A stretch of 64,000 nt of DNA, from contig JADKBR010000026.1 of NCBI GenBank assembly GCA_016714975.1, positions 1 to 64,000 of the forward strand. The letters run 5' to 3'. Below, one piece after another: positions 58,383 to 64,000 of the stretch; position 1 is the stretch's first letter, and the number at the start of each line of letters is the position of its first letter. The DNA is from Candidatus Dechloromonas phosphorivorans. Lineage in GTDB: Bacteria > Pseudomonadota > Gammaproteobacteria > Burkholderiales > Rhodocyclaceae. The notes under the pieces were generated by a model that searched no databases, was not told where the DNA came from, and was given only the letters and a program-made list of their open reading frames with translations. A program made the translations under genes and the position numbers.

Positions 58383-60037
58383 TGGCAGATCTCGCCTTCC
58401 TCTGGCACATGCACCAGCCAGACTACCGACACCCGGAAACGGGCAAGTTCGTGCTGCCCTGGGTTCTGCTGCATGCCATCAAGGATTACTCCGACATGGC
58501 CAGCCACCTCGAACGCCATCCCGGCGTGCGCTGCACGGTCAATTTCGTTCCGGTTCTGCTCGACCAGGTGGAGGATTACTGCGAACAGTTCGCTACCAGC
58601 CAGTGGCGTGACCCGCTGCTGCGCATCGTCGCCCATCCTGATTCCAACACGCTGGAAGCCGCCGACCGGACATGGTTGCTCGACATGGCCTTCCGGTGCC
58701 ACGCACCCACCATGCTCGAGCCATTTGCCCCGTATCGGCGGCTGCGTGACCTGCTCGATTTCGTCAAGTTGCAGGATGCCAATAGCCTTGCCTACCTTTC
58801 CGGCGGTTATTACACGGATCTTGCCGTCTGGTTTCTGCTAGCGTGGACGGGCGAGAGTCTGCGCCGCGCCGGGCAGGTCGTGCCGCAACTGATGGCCAAG
58901 GGCTACGGCTTCGATCTGGCGGATCGCGAGAGTCTGCTCGCCGAACTGGGCGCCGTGGTGCACGGATTGATTCCGCGTTATCGGGCACTGGGCGAGAGCG
59001 GGCAGGTCGAATTGAGCTGCACGCCAGCCAGTCACCCGCTGGCGCCGCTGCTGATCGACTTCAAGGCCGCCCGCGAAAGCTGGCCGGAATGCCCCTTGCC
59101 CTCCTCGCCCGAATACCCCGGCGGGCATTCCCGCGTCACAGCCCATCTGGAGGCTGCGCGGACCAGTCACGAGCGGCGCTTCGGCAGCGTACCCACGGGC
59201 CTGTGGCCAGCCGAAGGGGCGTTGTCGGCGCCTTTTCTGAACCAGATCGCCGCGGCCGGCTTCAGGTGGACCGCCAGCAGTCATGGTGTTCTCAGGCATT
59301 CCGCCGGCAGCCAGGCGACGACGACGATTCCCTGGCAAGCCCCCGAGGGCACGCCGGGCGACATCACGCTGTTTTTTCGTAACGAGCGTCTCTCCGACCT
59401 GATCGGCTTCGAATACGCCAAATGGCACGGCCGTGATGCCGCCCAGCATTTCATGGGCGAACTGAAGGCGCTCCGCCTCCCGAACCGGAGCAACCTGATC
59501 ACGGTTTTTCTCGATGGGGAGAACGCTTGGGAGTACTACCCTTACAACGCTTGGTATTTCTTTTCCGACCTCTACGGTGCGCTCTCGGATAGCCAGGATA
59601 TCCGCACGGTGACCCTGAGCGAGGCGGTAGCCGCACAGCACGACCGGCGCTCCCGGCTGCCGCGTCTGACTGCCGGCAGCTGGGTCTATGGTACGCTGTC
59701 AACCTGGCTCGGGAACGCCGACAAGAACCGCGCCTGGGACATGCTGTGCGAGGTGAAGATGTGCGCCGACCGCGCCCTCGAGAGCGAGCGTCTGAGCGAA
59801 GACGAGCGCAGCGCCGTGCTCCAGCGCCTGGCCGTCTGCGAGAGCTCGGACTGGTTCTGGTGGCTCGGTGATTACAACTCGCCGCAGTCGGTCGCCTGCT
59901 TCGACAACCTGTTCCGGGAAAACCTCAAATCCCTCTATCGCCTACTGAACCTGCCGGTTCCCGGGAGCCTCGATCACCCGATCAGCCTCGGCGGAGGCAC
60001 CCCTGAAAGCGGCGGCACGATGCGCCGCGCCACCTGA
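58382..60037 (+). CDS. Glycoside hydrolase family 57 protein
   Basis: A 551-residue GH57 (COG1449-type) enzyme acting on alpha-glucans. Motif 1 is HMHQPDY (residues 9-15). The probable nucleophile Glu is in GLWPAEGALS and the acid/base Asp in VFLDGENAWEYYPY; ELSCTPASHPLAP is also family-typical. No signal peptide, so it works in the cytoplasm on glycogen or maltodextrins. Whether it acts as alpha-amylase, branching enzyme or amylopullulanase cannot be told by eye. ATG 58382 shares a base with the glgC stop, so the two are coupled; a second GH57 gene follows after 11 bases. Confidence 0.9.
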   Translation: MADLAFLWHMHQPDYRHPETGKFVLPWVLLHAIKDYSDMASHLERHPGVRCTVNFVPVLLDQVEDYCEQFATSQWRDPLLRIVAHPDSNTLEAADRTWLLDMAFRCHAPTMLEPFAPYRRLRDLLDFVKLQDANSLAYLSGGYYTDLAVWFLLAWTGESLRRAGQVVPQLMAKGYGFDLADRESLLAELGAVVHGLIPRYRALGESGQVELSCTPASHPLAPLLIDFKAARESWPECPLPSSPEYPGGHSRVTAHLEAARTSHERRFGSVPTGLWPAEGALSAPFLNQIAAAGFRWTASSHGVLRHSAGSQATTTIPWQAPEGTPGDITLFFRNERLSDLIGFEYAKWHGRDAAQHFMGELKALRLPNRSNLITVFLDGENAWEYYPYNAWYFFSDLYGALSDSQDIRTVTLSEAVAAQHDRRSRLPRLTAGSWVYGTLSTWLGNADKNRAWDMLCEVKMCADRALESERLSEDERSAVLQRLAVCESSDWFWWLGDYNSPQSVACFDNLFRENLKSLYRLLNLPVPGSLDHPISLGGGTPESGGTMRRAT

Positions 60038-60048
60038 AACTTTCCCTG

Positions 60049-62027
60049 ATGACTCAAGCTGTCACCCTTCTCCTTGGCGTCCATGCCCACCAGCCGGTCG
60101 GCAATTTTCCAGAAGTAATAGCGGATGCCCACCGCCGCTGCTACAAGCCCTTTCTCGAAACCCTGCACGACTACCCCGATTTCCGTTTCGCCGCCCATTT
60201 TTCTGGATGGCTGCTCGACTGGCTACGCCAGCGCTACCCAGCCGACATGGCTCTGCTCGCCGCGATGGTGGCCCGTGGCCAGGTCGAACTGTTCAGTTCC
60301 GGCGACACCGAACCGGTGCTCGCCGCCATTCCCCAGCGCGACCGGGTCGGCCAGCTGCAAACGCTGAACGAGAAGCTGACCGCCTGGACCGGTACCACGC
60401 CAACCGGTGCCTGGCTTACCGAGCGGGTCTGGGAATCATCGGTCGTTCCGGCGCTGGCCGCAACCGGCATCGCCTACGTGACCGTGGACGACTACCATTT
60501 CTTGTGCGCCGGCAAGCACGCCGACGAACTCGACGGCTACTTCAGCACCGAGGAAGATGGCGCCCGGCTCGACCTCTTCCCGATCTCCGAAGCATTGCGC
60601 TACCGCTTGCCCTTCTCGCCGGCGCACGAGGTCATCGGCTATCTGGAAAACCTCGCCGACCAGGACCGCGCCGCCGCGATCTATTTCGACGACATCGAAA
60701 AATTCGGCATCTGGCCGGAAACCTACGACTGGGTCTATAACCGCGGCTGGCTCAAGGCGCTGATCGAAGGCGTGCTGGCGAGCCCGAAGATCCGCACCGC
60801 GACCTACGCCGAATTTCACGCCCGAACCGTTACGCGGGGCATCGTCTATTTGCCGACGACGTCATACAGCGAAATGAACGAATGGACGCTGCCGGCGCCG
60901 GCTGCCGGCATCTACACGAACCTGCTCGCCAGCGAAAAAGCCGCCGGTCGCGGCGACCGGCACCGGCCCTTTATCCGTGGCGGCATCTGGCGCAACTTCC
61001 TGACGCGTTATCCTGAAGCCAACTGGATGCACAAGCGGATGCAGGCACTCTCGGCCCGTCTCGCCACCCTGCCCGCTCCCTCGCCCGAGCTGACCGCCGA
61101 CCTCTACCGCGCCCAGGCCAACGACGCCTACTGGCACGGCCTCTTCGGCGGCCTCTACCTGCCGCACCTGCGGCGCGCGGTATGGAACAACATCGTCGCG
61201 CTCGAAGCCAAGCTCGACGCCGTCCAGCCGCGCCCGGCATGTGTTGCGGTCGACCTCGATTTCGACGGCAAAAGCGAAACCTTCATCCACAACGACCAGT
61301 TGCAACTGGTCGTCCGCGATGACGGGCTGGGCGCCGCGCACGAACTGAGCAGCTACGCGCTGACGCACAATTTCGGGGACACCCTGCGCCGCCATCACGA
61401 GCATTACCATGACAAGATCGCCGGCGGGCCGACGCGGCATCACGGCGGGGGATCGCCTCGGCCCACGACATCGTCCGCTTCAAGCACCCGGTAGCCCCCG
61501 CCGATATCGTTCCCGACGTCGTGCCGCGCGCCCTGTGGCTCGACGAACTCGACGGTGTCGCGATCACTGCCTACGTCCAGGACAGCGCGGCAACGCTGCG
61601 TTTCACCCACCCCGGCCTGGTCAAGACGCTCGCCGTGGACGGGTCGACCGTTACCGTCACCTGGCAGTGCAACAACCTCGCCGGCCGCCGCCTGACAACA
61701 CGCCTCAACCTTGCCATGCCGAGCTGTGATGGTTTCCTCGGTCGCTACGTGCTGGCCGATGGCAGTATTCCTGGTGGCTTTGGCCAGCCGCTCGACCTGG
61801 CGGCCGCTACCGCCCTGAATCTCGACGATGGCGTACTCAAGGGCAGCATACAAATCCGGTCAGCGATTCCGGCCGAAATTTGCGGTCGACCGCAGCAGAC
61901 GGTCTCCCAATCCGAAGCCGGCTTTGAGAAAATCATGCAGAGCGTTGAACTGTCCTTCACCTGGACCGTGCCCAACGACCAGTGCATCATCCAACTCCAA
62001 CTGACCACCCAACCGAGCGCCTCATGA
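60049..62027 (+). CDS. GH57 alpha-amylase/4-alpha-glucanotransferase with DUF1925/DUF1926, single-base frameshift
   Basis: With one base restored the product is 659 residues, the size of archaeal/thermophile GH57 glucanotransferases. The catalytic barrel has HAHQPVGNF (motif 1), AWLTERVWESS (nucleophile Glu) and IYFDDIEKFGIWPE (acid Asp). DUF1925- and DUF1926-like parts follow with LDLDFDGKSE-like VDLDFDGKSE. The first frame runs off at 61494 after DKIAGGPTRHH; the correct continuation (ASAHDIVRFKHP...) is in the frame starting after the GGG run at 61426-61428, where one G is missing. This is a typical homopolymer consensus error. Copy 6 of the dispersed repeat lies in frame near residue 612. 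It transfers or trims alpha-1,4 glucan chains, probably with GlgP. Confidence 0.88.
61878..61896 (+). repeat. Dispersed ATTT...GTCGACCGCA repeat, copy 6 (full palindrome, inside a CDS)
   Basis: Contains the perfect palindrome TGCGGTCGACCGCA at 61881-61894, preceded by AAATT. It is in frame inside the second GH57 gene, about 130 bases before its stop. Confidence 0.65.
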
Positions 62028-64000
62028 CTGGAACCGTATTCAATCTCGAAGTCAATCCACGCATTCCGGCGCGTCTGCAGCCGCTCGAAGACCTTGCCAG
62101 CAACCTCTGGTACAGCTGGGATCGCTCGACACGCTCGCTGTTCGCGCAACTGTCGAACCCGCTGTGGAAGGCGACCAACCACAATCCCAAGGCCTTTCTC
62201 AAGCGCGCCGACCAGAAAGGCCTTGAAGCGGCTGCCGAGAATCCGGTCTTCCTCGGCAGCCTGAATCGCGTCGTGTCGGCTTACAGCAGCTACCACGAAA
62301 TGCCCAACATGGCCCACGTCCACGGCCAACCGTTCAAGAGCGATGACCTGATCGCCTATTTCTGCGCCGAATTCGGCTTCCATGAAAGCCTGCCGATCTA
62401 CTCTGGCGGCCTCGGCATTCTCGCCGGCGATCACTGCAAGGCAGCCAGCGACATGGGCCTGCCCTTCATCGGCATCGGCCTGCTCTACCACCAGGGCTAC
62501 TTCCACCAGACGCTCGATGCCAAGGGCAACCAGCAGGCGACCTACAGCGATTCCAATTTCGACGATCTGCCGATTTCGCCGCTGCGCGACACCAACGGGC
62601 GGGAAGTTGTGGTCGATGTCGAATTTCCCGGCCGCATGGTTCATGCCAAACTGTGGGAAGCCCGGGTCGGCCACGTCCGGCTTATCCTGCTCGACACTTG
62701 GGTTCCCCAGAACACGGCCCATGACCGTGAGATTACCCACCGCCTCTACGGCGGCGACCGGACGATGCGTATCGAGCAGGAAATCCTGCTCGGTGTCGGC
62801 GGCGTTCGCGCCCTCGCCGCGCTTGGCCTCAAGCCGACGGTCTGGCATGTCAACGAGGGCCATGCCGCCTTCCTCATCCTCGAACGCATCCGCCAGCTGG
62901 TTTCCGCCGGCCTCCCCTACGCCGCGGCCATCGAGGCGGTGAGCTCGAACGTGGTGTTCACCACGCACACGCCGGTACCGGCCGGTCACGATCAGTTCCC
63001 CGAGGAAATGATCCGCCACTATTTCTCGCACTGGTGCCAGGAGCTCCACCTGCCCAGCGAGCAACTGCTTGCCCTCGGCCGGGAGCCGGGCAAGGCAAAC
63101 TTCAACATGACCGCCCTCGCCTTGCGCGGCTCGCGCTACCACAACGGCGTGTCGCGCATCCACGGCGGCGTTTCGGCCGGCATCTGCCGCTACCTGTGGC
63201 CGCAGATCGAACCCGCCGAGAACCCGATGGACTACGTCACCAACGGCGTCCATCTGCCGACCTTCCTGGCCACCGAATGGTACGAAACCTTCGAGCGCTA
63301 CCTTGGCGTGGGCTGGGGTGAACGCCAGACAGAGCCGGCCAACTGGGAGGGCATCTCGCGCATTCCCGATCCGACGTTCTGGAGCATCCGCCAGCAGATC
63401 AAGTCACAACTGCTGCAACTCGTCCGTGATCGCATCGGCGAACAGCATCGGCGCAATCAGGGATCGCCGGCCCACCTCGACCGCCTGCTCAAGTTCGCCG
63501 ATCCGCAAGCCCCGAACATCCTCACCATCGGCTTTGCCCGCCGCTTTGCCACCTACAAGCGTGCCGCGCTGCTCTTCCAGGACCCGGAATGGCTGCGCGA
63601 AATCATCGCCCAGGCTGACCGGCCGGTACTCTTCCTGTTCGCCGGCAAGGCCCACCCGGCCGACCTGCCGGGCCAGGAAATCATCCGCAAGATCGCCCAG
63701 ATGGCCAAGCTGCCGGAGTTCGAGGGCCACATCCTGCTCGTCGAGGGCTACGACCTGCACCTGGCGCGCTCGTTGGTGGCCGGGGTCGACGTCTGGCTGA
63801 ACAATCCGATCTATCCGCTCGAGGCCTCCGGCACCTCGGGCATGAAGGCGGCGATGAACGGCGCCCTCAACCTCTCGGTACTCGACGGTTGGTGGGGTGA
63901 AGGCTATGACGACAGCGGCGACGTGGCGAACGGCTGGGCCATCAGGCCCGCCCCCGAACATCTCGACGAAGCCCAACGCGACGCCGAGGAAGCCCGCACC
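62024..64000 (+). CDS. glgP: Alpha-glucan (glycogen) phosphorylase, GT35, partial at the window end
   Basis: Phosphorolyses glycogen to glucose-1-phosphate. The 659 codons seen start with a DUF3417 N-terminal domain (LEDLASNLWYSWDRSTRSLF), which marks the shorter AglP/MalP-like branch rather than the E. coli type. Then come YSGGLGILAGDHCKAASDMG, WHVNEGHAAFL, FTTHTPVPAGHDQF, YVTNGVH and GFARRFATYKRA, and the pyridoxal-phosphate lysine region SGTSGMKAAMNGALNLS near residue 605-621. The gene is open to the last base and continues outside. ATG 62024 overlaps the GH57 stop (ATGA), so it is translationally coupled in the glgC-GH57-GH57-glgP operon. Confidence 0.96.
   Translation, partial: MTGTVFNLEVNPRIPARLQPLEDLASNLWYSWDRSTRSLFAQLSNPLWKATNHNPKAFLKRADQKGLEAAAENPVFLGSLNRVVSAYSSYHEMPNMAHVHGQPFKSDDLIAYFCAEFGFHESLPIYSGGLGILAGDHCKAASDMGLPFIGIGLLYHQGYFHQTLDAKGNQQATYSDSNFDDLPISPLRDTNGREVVVDVEFPGRMVHAKLWEARVGHVRLILLDTWVPQNTAHDREITHRLYGGDRTMRIEQEILLGVGGVRALAALGLKPTVWHVNEGHAAFLILERIRQLVSAGLPYAAAIEAVSSNVVFTTHTPVPAGHDQFPEEMIRHYFSHWCQELHLPSEQLLALGREPGKANFNMTALALRGSRYHNGVSRIHGGVSAGICRYLWPQIEPAENPMDYVTNGVHLPTFLATEWYETFERYLGVGWGERQTEPANWEGISRIPDPTFWSIRQQIKSQLLQLVRDRIGEQHRRNQGSPAHLDRLLKFADPQAPNILTIGFARRFATYKRAALLFQDPEWLREIIAQADRPVLFLFAGKAHPADLPGQEIIRKIAQMAKLPEFEGHILLVEGYDLHLARSLVAGVDVWLNNPIYPLEASGTSGMKAAMNGALNLSVLDGWWGEGYDDSGDVANGWAIRPAPEHLDEAQRDAEEART

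Overview
This window looks like a piece of a GC-rich betaproteobacterial chromosome, most likely Rhodocyclales and possibly a Candidatus Accumulibacter-like organism. The gene order is typical of betaproteobacteria: tpiA-secG-tRNA-Leu-nuoA..N, rlmE-ftsH-folP-glmM, greA-carB-carA-dapB-bamE/fur and recN-nadK/hrcA-hemH. A PEP-CTERM protein with a sigma-54 promoter and a large glycogen cluster also fit that group. The genus is inference; the family-level calls rest on recognisable proteins.

Layout. Positions 1-5.04 kb hold no intact gene. A DUF4124-like secreted protein and an ABC exporter can each be read only through several frameshifts, which points to gene decay or poor consensus quality. At 5.2-7.4 kb lies cysDN (sulfate activation), ended by a clear terminator. 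At 7.6-12.3 kb is an accessory PEP-CTERM locus: two duplicated exosortase-associated acyltransferases, a PaaK/CapK-type adenylating enzyme and a PEP-CTERM protein. At 12.5-29 kb, on the minus strand, are a Nudix hydrolase, the complete 14-gene nuo operon (complex I; nuoH carries a +1 frameshift), tRNA-Leu(GAG), secG and tpiA, with a strong sigma-70 promoter before tpiA. At 29-41 kb are housekeeping genes for cell-wall sugar (glmM), folate (folP), protease (ftsH), rRNA/ribosome (rlmE, yhbY), transcription (greA), pyrimidine/arginine (carAB), lysine (dapB) and outer membrane assembly (bamE).

At 41.1-42.2 kb fur overlaps a GDT1/UPF0016 cation transporter gene. At 42.2-44.7 kb two orphan membrane-protein genes lie between inverted REP-like repeats and two copies of a dispersed palindromic repeat. 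Then come recN, nadK, hrcA, hemH and trxC, followed by a Ser/Thr kinase with a cyclic-nucleotide-binding domain, a membrane diguanylate cyclase, a RarD-like permease and a 7-TM spermidine-synthase-like protein.

At 55.1-64 kb is a glycogen/alpha-glucan island: glgB, divergent from glgC, followed by two GH57 enzymes and a GT35 glucan phosphorylase that runs off the window. Together these cover ADP-glucose synthesis, branching, remodelling and phosphorolysis; no glycogen synthase is in the window.

The most unusual signals are a short dispersed repeat (AT-rich tract followed by GTCGACCGCA, with a TGCGGTCGACCGCA palindrome in some copies) found six times between and inside genes, and the repeat-bounded cassette at 42.2-44.7 kb.
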